Assembly: GCA_902514885.1 (NCBI GenBank)
Contig: CABXST010000006.1
Location: forward strand, 1-44,735
From: an uncultured Alphaproteobacteria bacterium
Lineage (GTDB): Bacteria > Pseudomonadota > Alphaproteobacteria > HIMB59
Direction: 5' to 3'
DNA: 44,735 nucleotides
Shown in pieces: positions 8,666 to 17,154 of this stretch. The notes beneath the pieces were generated by a model that had not been told where the DNA came from, ran no database searches, and saw only the letters and a list, made by a program, of their open reading frames with translations. Numbering within the stretch: position 1 is the stretch's first letter; every line of letters begins with the position of its first letter. Position numbers and translations under genes: made by a program.

Positions 8666-9476
8666 TTAAAAAGTTGTACTGCTCAAGATTTTCGTAAAAG
8701 ATTTTTATATTACCCTTTCCCTTTTTATCGTATGTTATTTTTGTTTTAAATCCTATTGTGTCACTTAGTACTTTCTGCTCATGTATTAGGTTGGGTTCCT
8801 GTGTAATTATCTTTCTTTTGTTTTGCTCTAAATCACGCACAGAAATTTTACCTGATACAATCTGATTTAAAGTGTACTCCTCGAAATCACTTGGTTTTTT
8901 TCCAACTAATGCCCTAGCATGCCCCATAGATATTTTCCCGCTATTTAATAAATCAAAAAAAAACTTATCTAAATCTAATATTCGCAACAAATTTGTTATA
9001 TGCGACCTACTTTTGCCAACGATATTGGACAATGTCTCATGTGTATAATTATTTTTTTCAATTAAACGCTGATATGCTTTTGCCTCTTCTGATACTTTTA
9101 GATCTTCTCTTTGAATATTCTCAATCAAAGATATTTCGTCTTTGTCAAGGTCCTCAGGTAATAATAAAGCTGGAAGTACTTTAAGATCAGTATTTTGAGC
9201 TGCTCTCCATCTCCTTTCTCCCGCTACCAGCGAAAAAGTATCAGTATTTCTTTTGATGACAATAAGTGGTTGAATTAGGCCATTTTTTTTAATTGATTGA
9301 GCTAATTCGTTTATTTTTTCCTTATTAAATTCTTTTCTAGGTTGTGTCTCATCTCTGAAAATTTTCTCGATTGGGATAAGTAATAAACCCTTATTATCAG
9401 AGGAACTATTCTGAACTAGATCTCTATTTCCAAGTAAAGAAGATAGACCTTTTCCTAATTTTTTATTGGCTGCCAT
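8646..9476 (-). CDS. parB: Chromosome-partitioning protein ParB
   Basis: A 276-residue parS-binding CTPase/DNA-clamp protein. It shows the N-terminal GKGLSSLLG, IFRDETQPRKEF, the IKKNGLIQPL stretch, the CTP/arginine patch AGERRWRAAQ (85-94), the helix-turn-helix ETLSNIVGKSRSHITNLLRIL region, and SMGHARAL. The C-terminal dimer domain is present though short. It overlaps parA by 14 bases, forming a parA-parB operon read leftward. Its binding site parS is 3.2 kb upstream, at the start of mnmG. It will load on parS, spread and, with ParA, drive origin segregation. Confidence 0.97.
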   Translation of the reverse strand: MAANKKLGKGLSSLLGNRDLVQNSSSDNKGLLLIPIEKIFRDETQPRKEFNKEKINELAQSIKKNGLIQPLIVIKRNTDTFSLVAGERRWRAAQNTDLKVLPALLLPEDLDKDEISLIENIQREDLKVSEEAKAYQRLIEKNNYTHETLSNIVGKSRSHITNLLRILDLDKFFFDLLNSGKISMGHARALVGKKPSDFEEYTLNQIVSGKISVRDLEQNKRKIITQEPNLIHEQKVLSDTIGFKTKITYDKKGKGNIKIFYENLEQYNFLIKKLKS

Positions 9477-10230
9477 TTGAGCTACTCCTTTCTAAAAATT
9501 CTTTGGCTAAGGCTATGTAAGCTTGTGAGCCACTACATTTTAAATCATATATAATTGCAGGTAGACCGTGACTTGGTGCCTCGGATAAAGTTACATTTCT
9601 GGGTACATTAAATTTATAAACATTAGTGTCAAAATATTCTCTGGCTTCTCTCTCAATCAAAGATGATAAAGAATTTCTTCTGTCATACATTGTTAAAATT
9701 ATTCCGTTAAGTTTAAGATTAATATTTAAATTAGATTTTACTAATTCAATAGTTTTGATTAATTTGGATAATCCCTCTAAAGCAAAAAATTCACATTGCA
9801 CTGGAATTAAAACCTCATCACTTGCTGTTAAAGAACTTACTGTTAATAATCCAAGCGTTGGAGGAGTATCAATAAAAATATATTCGTAATTATCTTTTAT
9901 TTCTGATATGTAGTTCTTTAAAAGAAGATTTCTGTTGTCATCGTCAGCCAACTCATATTCTGCAGCAGCAAGGTCCTCACATGCAGAGATAACATCTAAA
10001 TGAGGAATTTGAGATTTTTGTATTGCATCCCTAATATTTACCTCATTGCTAAAAACTCTATAAACAGATAATTTAGAATCATAAGCATTAAATGACATCG
10101 AAGAATTGTATTGCGGGTCCATATCGATAACTAAGACTTTCTTATCTATTGATGCTAATGCTGTTGCAAGATTAACAACAGTTGTTGTTTTACCAACACC
10201 TCCTTTTTGATTAGCTATTGTAATTATCAT
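9463..10230 (-). CDS. parA: Chromosome-partitioning ATPase ParA
   Basis: A 255-residue deviant-Walker ATPase. The motif KGGVGKTTT (9-17) carries the signature lysine, VIDMDPQYN is the A' motif and FIDTPPTLG is the Walker B. It forms ATP-dependent nucleoid-bound dimers that pull ParB-parS complexes apart. The ATG overlaps the rsmG stop as ATGA, so translation is coupled to rsmG, and parB follows with a 14-base overlap. Length and motifs are typical for Soj/ParA chromosomal type Ia without an N-terminal HTH. Confidence 0.98.
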   Translation of the reverse strand: MIITIANQKGGVGKTTTVVNLATALASIDKKVLVIDMDPQYNSSMSFNAYDSKLSVYRVFSNEVNIRDAIQKSQIPHLDVISACEDLAAAEYELADDDNRNLLLKNYISEIKDNYEYIFIDTPPTLGLLTVSSLTASDEVLIPVQCEFFALEGLSKLIKTIELVKSNLNINLKLNGIILTMYDRRNSLSSLIEREAREYFDTNVYKFNVPRNVTLSEAPSHGLPAIIYDLKCSGSQAYIALAKEFLERSSSNGSQ

Positions 10231-10832
10231 TTAACACCTACTACTATAATTTTAGATTCATCAGATGTAATACTAGGATATGCTTCCCAAAAGTATTTAT
10301 TTTGATTGATAAGTTGTATTTCAGATAAATAGGACTTACCTTTTAGTAAAATAAACTTTGTATGTTTATAAATAATTTTTTTTGTTAAAGAAATTATTTT
10401 TTCGATTGGTGCAAACGCACGAGCTGTAATATAATCAACTTTAAGATCTTTTAAATCAGTAATAGAATTGTTGTGAATAATATATTCAAGCCCAAGTCGC
10501 GATTTGCAGTTCTTTAAGAAAATCGATTTCTTCGGTGATTTTTCAACTAAATGAAGGTTTTTGTATCCTATAATTGAAAGAACAATTCCTGGAAGTCCAG
10601 CACCTGAACCAATATCCATATGGGTTTTTTCGTTGTGTGGCAAATATTTAAATATTTGTATGCAATCAAGTAAGTGTCTTTGATCAAAATCATCAATTGT
10701 ACTTCTGCCAATTAAATTCATCTTTTCGTTTTCATCAATAACCATCTTCTTGTATTCATATAATTTTTGTAAAATTAATTTACTATTTTCAAAATTTTTA
10801 TTACAGAAATTTTCTAAGATAGGATTAAGCAA
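10227..10832 (-). CDS. rsmG: 16S rRNA (guanine527-N7)-methyltransferase
   Basis: A 201-residue SAM-dependent methyltransferase (GidB). The SAM-binding loop DIGSGAGLPGIVLSI lies at about 73-87, followed by HLVEKSPKKSIFL (adenine-binding acid) and later YITARAFAPI, all family hallmarks. It methylates G527 of 16S rRNA, the position linked to streptomycin response. The start is TTG at 10832, overlapping the mnmG stop by 8 bases, and the stop overlaps the parA ATG. It is part of the mnmE-mnmG-rsmG-parA-parB block common near alphaproteobacterial origins. Confidence 0.97.
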   Translation of the reverse strand: MLNPILENFCNKNFENSKLILQKLYEYKKMVIDENEKMNLIGRSTIDDFDQRHLLDCIQIFKYLPHNEKTHMDIGSGAGLPGIVLSIIGYKNLHLVEKSPKKSIFLKNCKSRLGLEYIIHNNSITDLKDLKVDYITARAFAPIEKIISLTKKIIYKHTKFILLKGKSYLSEIQLINQNKYFWEAYPSITSDESKIIVVGVK

Positions 10833-12681
10833 CTTTAGTGCCTTTAATTCTTTTATGTTTTATTATTTGGAAAAGTGCACTTGGTGTAATACCAGATATT
10901 TTTCCTGCATCATGTAAATTTACTGGTTTGTATTTATTTAGTTTTTCTAGTATCTCTCGAGATAAAGAAGGTATTTTGTTAAAGTCAATATTAGTTAAAT
11001 TCATATTTTTATTTTTGTTCAATTGATCATAAGATTTTCTCTCACGCTCATAAAAGACTTCATACTTTGAGTCAAAATATATTTTAGTTAGTAATTTTTG
11101 ACTTATAGAAATATTAAAAAAATTTTTAAAATTATTTGTAGTGGGGTTTAAAAATTTTAATACTTCAAATCCATTTCTAATTTTACCATCTTTTTTTACT
11201 TTGATTTTCTTCTTCATTAAATCATTAGGAGAATATTTTAGTGACTCTATTTTTTTTATTATTTTTTTTTCATTATCTATATTTTTATTAATTAAATTGT
11301 AGTCAGTTTTATTAAATATTTTTGTATTAATATTTGATGCAAATCTTTCATAGGAATTATCTGTTCTTAGTTTCAATCTGTTTTCTGCTCTTGATGTAAA
11401 CATGCGGTATGGTTCTGTTACTCCTAGCTTTGTGAGATCATCAACTAAAACCCCTATATAGCTGTTATCTCTTTGAAAAACTTTATTATCGAATTTTACT
11501 TTTTTTATTTTTACAACAGCATGGATTCCTGCATATATACCCTGACCTGCTGCTTCTTCATACCCAGTAGTTCCATTAATTTGGCCTGCCAAAAAAAAAT
11601 TTTCTATTTTTTTTGTCTCAAAATTGTTTTTTAATTCTCTAGGGTCTACTGAATCATATTCAACGGCGTATCCAAATTGATCTACTTCACATTTTTCTAA
11701 ACCTTTAATAGATCTTAGAAATTTTAATTGAATTTTTTTATCTAGCGAATTTGATATTCCGTTTGGGTAAACAAGATCAGAGTTAAGTCCCTCTGGTTCC
11801 AAAAAAATATTGTGGCCGTTTCTATCGCCAAATTTTGTTATTTTATCTTCTATTGATGGACAATATCGAACTCCTTGAGACTTGATAATACCAGAGTACA
11901 TCGCAGATTTATCAAGATTATCTCTGATTATTTTATGTGTTTTATTATTAGTCTTAGTGATATAACAATTAATATTTTTGTTTGTATTTTGTTTTGTAAA
12001 ATAAGATAAAAAAATACCATTATTTTCAGATGGCTGGGGATCAAGAATATCATAATCGATAGATTGGGTATGAATTCTAGGAGGAGTGCCAGTTTTAAGT
12101 CTCATTGTCTTAAAATTTTTATTGATAAACTTTGCAAGCTCTTTGGACGAGCTATTTCCTATTCTTCCTGCCTCTTTTACCTCATTTCCAAAATAAATCT
12201 TACCATTTAGAAAGGTTCCAGTTGTAAGTATAACAACCTTTGATTTGATTTTACCTGCGTTAATGCAATCAACCCCAATAATCTTATTGTTTTTTTGTAA
12301 AATATTTATTGCTTCATCTTCAATAAGTTCAATTTTAGATAATTTGATGTATTTTTGCATGTTTTTAGCATATAGATCTCTATCAATCTGTGCTCTGACG
12401 CCCCATACAGCAGGTCCTTTTGATAAATTTAATACTCTATAATGAATTGCTGATTTATCTCCTATTTTACAAATAACCCCACCTAAAATATCAACTTCAC
12501 TGGCTATATGAGTTTTTCCAACCCCACCAATACTAGGATTACATGATAGTTTGCCCAAATCTGATTGATTTTTCGTAATTAAAGCTGTTTTTAAACCATA
12601 TTTTTCACATATGTTGGCAGCCTCTAAGCCAGCATGTCCAGCTCCTATTACTATTACATCATAATGTTCCACGTGAAACAA
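10825..12681 (-). CDS. mnmG: tRNA uridine-5-carboxymethylaminomethyl synthesis enzyme MnmG
   Basis: A 618-residue FAD protein (GidA) that, with MnmE, installs the 5-carboxymethylaminomethyl group at wobble U34 of several tRNAs. The dinucleotide-binding motif IGAGHAGLEAAN (12-23) is followed by KLSCNPSIGGVGKTHI, KTGTPPRI, GQINGTTGYEEAAGQG and TSRAENRLKLRTDN, all diagnostic. The start is TTG at 12681, leaving one base after the mnmE TAG. The first codons spell TTG-TTT-CAC-GTG-GAA-CA, that is, the parS centromere, and encode FHVEH. This N-terminus is common in mnmG genes that carry parS. It overlaps rsmG by 8 bases. Confidence 0.98.
   Translation of the reverse strand: MFHVEHYDVIVIGAGHAGLEAANICEKYGLKTALITKNQSDLGKLSCNPSIGGVGKTHIASEVDILGGVICKIGDKSAIHYRVLNLSKGPAVWGVRAQIDRDLYAKNMQKYIKLSKIELIEDEAINILQKNNKIIGVDCINAGKIKSKVVILTTGTFLNGKIYFGNEVKEAGRIGNSSSKELAKFINKNFKTMRLKTGTPPRIHTQSIDYDILDPQPSENNGIFLSYFTKQNTNKNINCYITKTNNKTHKIIRDNLDKSAMYSGIIKSQGVRYCPSIEDKITKFGDRNGHNIFLEPEGLNSDLVYPNGISNSLDKKIQLKFLRSIKGLEKCEVDQFGYAVEYDSVDPRELKNNFETKKIENFFLAGQINGTTGYEEAAGQGIYAGIHAVVKIKKVKFDNKVFQRDNSYIGVLVDDLTKLGVTEPYRMFTSRAENRLKLRTDNSYERFASNINTKIFNKTDYNLINKNIDNEKKIIKKIESLKYSPNDLMKKKIKVKKDGKIRNGFEVLKFLNPTTNNFKNFFNISISQKLLTKIYFDSKYEVFYERERKSYDQLNKNKNMNLTNIDFNKIPSLSREILEKLNKYKPVNLHDAGKISGITPSALFQIIKHKRIKGTKVA
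12665..12680. other. parS: parS centromere site
   Basis: TGTTCCACGTGAAACA is a full match to the bacterial parS consensus TGTTNCACGTGAAACA, a 16-bp near-palindrome around CACGTG. It lies inside the first codons of mnmG, about 3.2 kb from parB and 4.2 kb from the proposed oriC. CACGTG is seen nowhere else in the window. ParB is expected to bind here and nucleate the partition complex. This is the kind of origin-proximal position typical of primary parS sites. Confidence 0.95.
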
Positions 12682-12682
12682 T

Positions 12683-14008
12683 CTACTTTCCTATGCAAAA
12701 ATTGCTAAAGACTCTATCATAAACATCTTCATTGTTAATATAACCAAATTCGTATGAAAAATCATCTAATATATTTCTCATTAATTGAGCAATAATTAAT
12801 ATATCTTTTTCATTAAGAATATCTCTCTCGTATTCTAATATTTTTTCTAAAAATTCTATCTCATTGGAGTTAAATTCCAGTTTATAATTTTTATGAGCTA
12901 TGTATTTGTTGTAAATACGAGATAACTTAATTCTTTTGAACAGATCTTCTCTATTTAGATTATGATTAATTTTGATATTTTTAGAATTATAGCTAAATTG
13001 ATCTGATTTAGTCTCTATTAGTGTAAAGTTCTTTTTAATATCAAAGTCTTTAAATAATTGATTTAAATCCCTATTTTTGGTCTTTTTATCCTTTAAAATG
13101 AAAAAATGATCAATTTCTTTGGACAATTTTTGTGCTTTTTTATAACCAAATTTTTCTATCCTTCCTTGCTTAGATCTTTGACCAGCTGTATCGAATATTT
13201 CAAACTTTTTACTTTCAACTATTATTTGGTTTGACAGAATATCTCTGGTAGTGCCCTTAATATCAGTAACAATAGCTCTATCTTTATCGATAATTTTATT
13301 AAATAGAGTTGATTTCCCAACATTTACAGGTCCGATCAACATAACCCTGCAAACATTTTTTTGTTCTATTTTTGTTCTATTTTTATGTAATAATTTATTA
13401 CAATTATTAAAAAAATCCCTTGCTTTTTTCATTATTTTTTTAAAATTAAACTCTTCATCATCAACAAAATCGATAGATGCAGTGATCTCAGAGAACAAAT
13501 TAACAATATCTTCTCTAAGTGGGGAAAGGCCACTAACTATATCACCCTCAAAAAGAATTTTCTTATTATATTCTAATGATGAAAAAGACTCATTATTAAT
13601 AATTAAATTGATTGCTTTGGCCTGTTTAAGCGAATATTTGTTATGCAAAACAGAACGAAAAGAAAACTCTCCTTTTTTTGCTAATCTTAAACCGGGTATT
13701 TTATAGTCTTTAAACACTTGCTCAAGTTGACTAGCTATAAGAGGCGAACCATGTATAAATATTTCGCAAACATCTTCACCTGTAAATGAGTTGGGTGATT
13801 TAAAATATACGACATTGCACTTATCCAAAATTGTTCCTTCAATATTATGAAGATCAACTAATTTCATCATTGAATGATCTTTTGAGAAATTTCTTTTTGT
13901 GAGTTTTTTCAAAATTAATAAAACATCATCTCCCGATATTCTATAACCTATAACAGGCGATTTGACTAATGGTGTAAAATTTGAATAAATTGTACCTGAG
14001 TTAAACAA
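12683..14008 (-). CDS. mnmE: tRNA modification GTPase MnmE
   Basis: A 441-residue GTPase (TrmE), partner of MnmG in wobble-uridine modification. The N-terminal formyl-THF-binding domain starts with GTIYSNFTP and contains EIFIHGSPLI. The G domain has G1 GPVNVGKSTLFN near residue 226, the G2 region DIKGTTRD, and G3 DTAGQR. G4 reads TKSD rather than the usual NKxD. The protein ends in the hallmark C-terminal FCIGK, whose Cys is needed for modification. The start is TTG at 14008, the only plausible start before the conserved TIY strand. It heads the leftward mnmE-mnmG-rsmG-parA-parB block, with a 40-base divergent gap to the HAD-like gene. Confidence 0.97.
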   Translation of the reverse strand: MFNSGTIYSNFTPLVKSPVIGYRISGDDVLLILKKLTKRNFSKDHSMMKLVDLHNIEGTILDKCNVVYFKSPNSFTGEDVCEIFIHGSPLIASQLEQVFKDYKIPGLRLAKKGEFSFRSVLHNKYSLKQAKAINLIINNESFSSLEYNKKILFEGDIVSGLSPLREDIVNLFSEITASIDFVDDEEFNFKKIMKKARDFFNNCNKLLHKNRTKIEQKNVCRVMLIGPVNVGKSTLFNKIIDKDRAIVTDIKGTTRDILSNQIIVESKKFEIFDTAGQRSKQGRIEKFGYKKAQKLSKEIDHFFILKDKKTKNRDLNQLFKDFDIKKNFTLIETKSDQFSYNSKNIKINHNLNREDLFKRIKLSRIYNKYIAHKNYKLEFNSNEIEFLEKILEYERDILNEKDILIIAQLMRNILDDFSYEFGYINNEDVYDRVFSNFCIGK

Positions 14009-14048
14009 AGCTTTGACATTATAAATTTATAATTATGCTAGTCTAGCA

Positions 14049-14699
14049 ATGAAAGCAGTCTTATTTGGGTCCATAGGGACATTAATAGAAACATCTGACA
14101 TCCAACGAAAGTCTTTTAATATGGCATTCAAAAAAGAAGGATTAGACTGGTATTGGAGTAAGAAAACTTATAGTAGATTGCTAAAAAAATCTGGGGGAAT
14201 GAAAAGAATTGAGGATTTTTCAAAACAAAATGGTATGAGCGTCAACGCAAAAGAGATGTGGAAAAATAAAACTAATATTTTTAATAAAATTATTTTCTCA
14301 AATAATATTGGTGCCAGGAAGGGTGTATTAAAAATTGTTAAATATGCAAAAGAAAATAATATTAATATCGGTCTAGTATCGTCTACCTCAAAGAAAAATA
14401 TTAATACAATATTTAAAATATTAGATGGTCAAATAAATAGGAAAGAGTTTAGCTTCATAGGAAATAAAAGTTTTGTATCTAAGCCTAAGCCAAACCCGGA
14501 TATATATTTTAAAGCATTAGAGGTTATGAATTTAGATCAAAAAGATTGTCTAGCGATAGAAGACTCTGTTGAGAGTGCTAGATCTGCTGTTAACGCTGGT
14601 ATACAATGTATTGCATTTCCAGGTATTTATCATAGTGATGAAGACTTCAATTTTTGTAAAATGAAATTAGATAAATTGGATATATCTATTTTTAAGTAA
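14049..14699 (+). CDS. HAD-superfamily protein (CbbY-like) without the nucleophile aspartate
   Basis: A 216-residue Rossmann-fold protein of the HAD subfamily I, related to CbbY/beta-phosphoglucomutase-like phosphatases. Motif II is GLVSST, motif III is the lysine of KPKPNPDIY, and motif IV is AIEDS. Motif I, which should be DxDGT with the catalytic Asp, reads FGSIGTL (residues 6-12), so both aspartates are replaced. The rest of the fold looks intact. I recall related alphaproteobacterial proteins with the same FGSIGT start, which would make this a conserved non-canonical subgroup rather than a recent mutation, but I cannot verify it. The activity is therefore uncertain. It is divergent from mnmE and followed 49 bases later by a GDPD gene. 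Confidence 0.8.
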   Translation: MKAVLFGSIGTLIETSDIQRKSFNMAFKKEGLDWYWSKKTYSRLLKKSGGMKRIEDFSKQNGMSVNAKEMWKNKTNIFNKIIFSNNIGARKGVLKIVKYAKENNINIGLVSSTSKKNINTIFKILDGQINRKEFSFIGNKSFVSKPKPNPDIYFKALEVMNLDQKDCLAIEDSVESARSAVNAGIQCIAFPGIYHSDEDFNFCKMKLDKLDISIFK

Positions 14700-14748
14700 T
14701 TGTATTATTTTGATTATTTAAAAAATATTTATTTAAAACGGATTAAAT

Positions 14749-15657
14749 TTGATTTTATCTAAACCTGATCACATTAAGATTTATGGGCACAGAGGAGCGA
14801 GAGGTAATCTTCCAGAAAATACTTTGGAAAGTTTTAAGTTTTTATTTGAAAATAATATTAGTGCTTACGAAACAGATATTTTAATTTCTAAAGACCTAAT
14901 CCCATTAATATTTCACGATTTTAGACTGAATCCAAGTATAACTAAAACCAATGATGGTGAATGGATAATTGGTGACATAAAAATTTTTGATCAAACATTT
15001 GAGGAACTGTTAAATTTAGATATTAGTGCAGTTAATAAAACATCAAAATATGGAAAACGATTTTTAGAACAAAAAAAATTATCAAATCAAAAAATACCTA
15101 AATTGTCTGAGCTTCTTGAGTTAACTTCAAAAAATTTGTCAAACAATCTAGTGATAAACTTAGAAATTAAATCGACACCCATTGAAGAAAACTTAACACC
15201 CAATCCTAATGAAATGGTTAAATTAATTATGGATGAGGTAAATAAATTTGAATTATTTGATAAAATTATTTTCTCATCGTTTGATTGGAGAATATTAAAT
15301 GAAATAAAAGTATCATATCCAAAGACATCTAGGGCTTATTTAACGTCTGAGAAAAAAGGTAAAATTTATGATAAATCCCCTTGGTTAAATTTTATGCCTT
15401 TATACGATAGCGATGTAAATGAGCTGCCCAGACTTATCAAAACACTAGGCGGGAAAGCATGGCACCCTAAACATATTGATATTAATAAAGATGTAGTAGG
15501 TATATCTCATGAGGTGGGCCTACCTGTAAATGTTTGGACGGTTAATGAAGAATTCGAGATGTTGAAAATGATTGATTATGGGGTTGATGGAATAATAACA
15601 GATTATCCTTTAAGACTTAAAGAGCTTTGTGAGAGAAAAAATATTAAGTGGTATTGA
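14749..15657 (+). CDS. Glycerophosphodiester phosphodiesterase
   Basis: A 302-residue GDPD-fold enzyme that hydrolyses glycerophosphodiesters to sn-glycerol-3-phosphate and an alcohol. The catalytic HRGARG (14-19) with PENT, the metal-binding ETDI (41-44) and FHDFRL with the second catalytic His (56) are clear. NLEIKS, WHPKHIDI and the C-terminal VWTVNEEFEM...DGIITDYP are also typical. No signal peptide is visible, so it is a cytosolic UgpQ-like form. The start is TTG at 14749, ten codons before IYGHRG. It is on the same strand as the HAD-like gene and ends 6 bases before the end of the convergent rho gene. Confidence 0.93.
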   Translation: MILSKPDHIKIYGHRGARGNLPENTLESFKFLFENNISAYETDILISKDLIPLIFHDFRLNPSITKTNDGEWIIGDIKIFDQTFEELLNLDISAVNKTSKYGKRFLEQKKLSNQKIPKLSELLELTSKNLSNNLVINLEIKSTPIEENLTPNPNEMVKLIMDEVNKFELFDKIIFSSFDWRILNEIKVSYPKTSRAYLTSEKKGKIYDKSPWLNFMPLYDSDVNELPRLIKTLGGKAWHPKHIDINKDVVGISHEVGLPVNVWTVNEEFEMLKMIDYGVDGIITDYPLRLKELCERKNIKWY

Positions 15658-15663
15658 TTTGTA

Positions 15664-16920
15664 TTACTGATTCATACTACTGAAAAATTCTTCATTGGTT
15701 TTACAGTCTTTCATCTTGTCTAGTAAGAACTCCATGGCATCTACCGTACCCATGGAAGATAAAATTTTCCTTAAAATAAAAACTTTTTGAAGGTCACCAG
15801 CGTCTAATAACAAATCTTCTTTTCTGGTTCCAGATTTTTGGACATCAATGGCAGGATAAGTTCTTTTATCAGAAAGTTTTCTATCTAGAACAATTTCTGA
15901 ATTACCGGTTCCTTTAAATTCTTCAAAAATTACTTCGTCCATTCTGCTACCAGTTTCAATCAAAGCAGTCGCTACAATAGTTAAAGAACCGCCCTCCTCA
16001 ATGTTTCTAGCGGCACCGAAGAATCTTTTAGGTCTCTGCAAAGCGTTTGCATCGACGCCACCTGTTAAAACTTTTCCACTTGAAGGTACAACTGTGTTGT
16101 AGGCTCTGCCTAACCTTGTTATTGAGTCTAGAAGAATAACCACATCATATTTGTTTTCAGCTAATCTTTTTGCCTTTTCTATAACCATTTCAGCGACTTG
16201 TACGTGTCTTGCTGCTGGTTCATCAAATGTTGAACTTATAACCTCTCCATTAACAGATCTTTGCATATCAGTAACTTCTTCGGGTCTTTCATCTATTAGA
16301 AGAACCATTAAATAAACTTTAGGGAAATTTTCTGCAATTGATTTTGCAATTTTTTGTAAAATTACCGTCTTACCAGATCTTGGTGGAGCAACAATTAAAG
16401 ATCTTTGACCTGCTCCAACAGGAGCAATAATATCAATAATTCTTGAGGAGAGATCTGTATCAGGTTTTTCTGTTTCTAAATTAAACTTTTTCTCAGGGTA
16501 TAATGGGGTTAGATTATCAAAGTTTGTTTTAAATTTATTATTTTTAGCGATTTCTATAAAATTTACTTTATTAGTTTCAACTAAAGCAAAATATCTCTCA
16601 CCATCTTTTGGAGGGCGAATAGGACCTTCTAGAGTATCTCCTTTTCTTAATCCATATCTTTTAATTTGATTAGGACTTACATATATATCATCTGGCCCAG
16701 GTAAATAGTTAGAGTCTGCAGAGCGAAGAAATCCAAAGCCATCTTGCATTGTTTCTAAAACTCCTTCTCCAATTATTTCTTCGTTCTTTTCAGCAAATTT
16801 TTTAAGAACAGAAAAATATATATCTTGTTTTTTTAAGCCGGAGGCATTTTCAATTCCTAATGATTCAGCATAATCTAGAAGTTCTTGAGGTTTTTTATCT
16901 TTTAATTCGTTTAAATGCAT
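15664..16920 (-). CDS. rho: Transcription termination factor Rho
   Basis: A 418-residue hexameric RNA helicase. It begins with the Rho N-terminal domain ([22 protein letters not shown]), then the cold-shock-like RNA-binding domain with GFGFLRS and DDIYVSP. The ATPase domain follows, with [17 protein letters not shown] (P-loop), [12 protein letters not shown] (Walker B) and the Q/R-loop region. Full family length. It terminates untranslated transcripts; only one clear intrinsic terminator was seen in the window, so many units here probably rely on Rho. The ATG at 16920 faces maf across the 234-base spacer proposed as oriC. Confidence 0.98.
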   Translation of the reverse strand: MHLNELKDKKPQELLDYAESLGIENASGLKKQDIYFSVLKKFAEKNEEIIGEGVLETMQDGFGFLRSADSNYLPGPDDIYVSPNQIKRYGLRKGDTLEGPIRPPKDGERYFALVETNKVNFIEIAKNNKFKTNFDNLTPLYPEKKFNLETEKPDTDLSSRIIDIIAPVGAGQRSLIVAPPRSGKTVILQKIAKSIAENFPKVYLMVLLIDERPEEVTDMQRSVNGEVISSTFDEPAARHVQVAEMVIEKAKRLAENKYDVVILLDSITRLGRAYNTVVPSSGKVLTGGVDANALQRPKRFFGAARNIEEGGSLTIVATALIETGSRMDEVIFEEFKGTGNSEIVLDRKLSDKRTYPAIDVQKSGTRKEDLLLDAGDLQKVFILRKILSSMGTVDAMEFLLDKMKDCKTNEEFFSSMNQ

Positions 16921-17154
16921 ATTGGGAGTTACCTAGATAGTTAGATATATTGAATTAGCTTTATAACAAAAAATAAAAAGAAAATATATATATTTATATA
17001 TAGACTTATTGTTGTATGTCGAATGATGGGGATTAACACCTTTTTATAAAAATAAACCCCTATTTTATTGAATTTTTATTGTTTAATAACAAATGTAGAT
17101 AACTTAATATTGATAAATTAATGGTTTTTTTGCTGTTTAAAACTCTCTAAATTC
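16921..17154. other. oriC: Candidate replication origin (oriC) between rho and maf
   Basis: A 234-base divergent spacer at about 21% GC (hand count), the longest in the window. It holds an AT-only tract (AAAATATATATATTTATATATA, 16981-17002), a perfect 12-bp palindrome TTTTTATAAAAA (17041-17052), the inverted repeat TTGTT-TAAT-AACAA, and a DnaA-box-like TGTAGATAA (17094-17102; complement TTATCTACA, one mismatch to TTATCCACA). A second near-box TAATCCACA (17169-17177) lies in maf. Flanks match the origin region of alphaproteobacteria such as Caulobacter (rho/hemE side versus maf-aroE-coaE-dnaQ side), and parS-parAB is nearby. I see no full CtrA site (TTAA-N7-TTAA). Origin function is inferred. 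Confidence 0.55.

Noticed and set aside
13251-13706. 151-residue plus-strand ORF inside mnmE
   Set aside because: It is antisense to well-conserved mnmE motifs and has no recognisable domain; treated as a shadow, as are the similar ORFs at 9626-9889, 18042-18383, 29036-29338, 32687-32995 and 38887-39189.
17083-17140. TTAA words in the candidate origin as CtrA sites
   Set aside because: The spacings are 17, 10 and 15 bases rather than 7, so none forms a full CtrA box.
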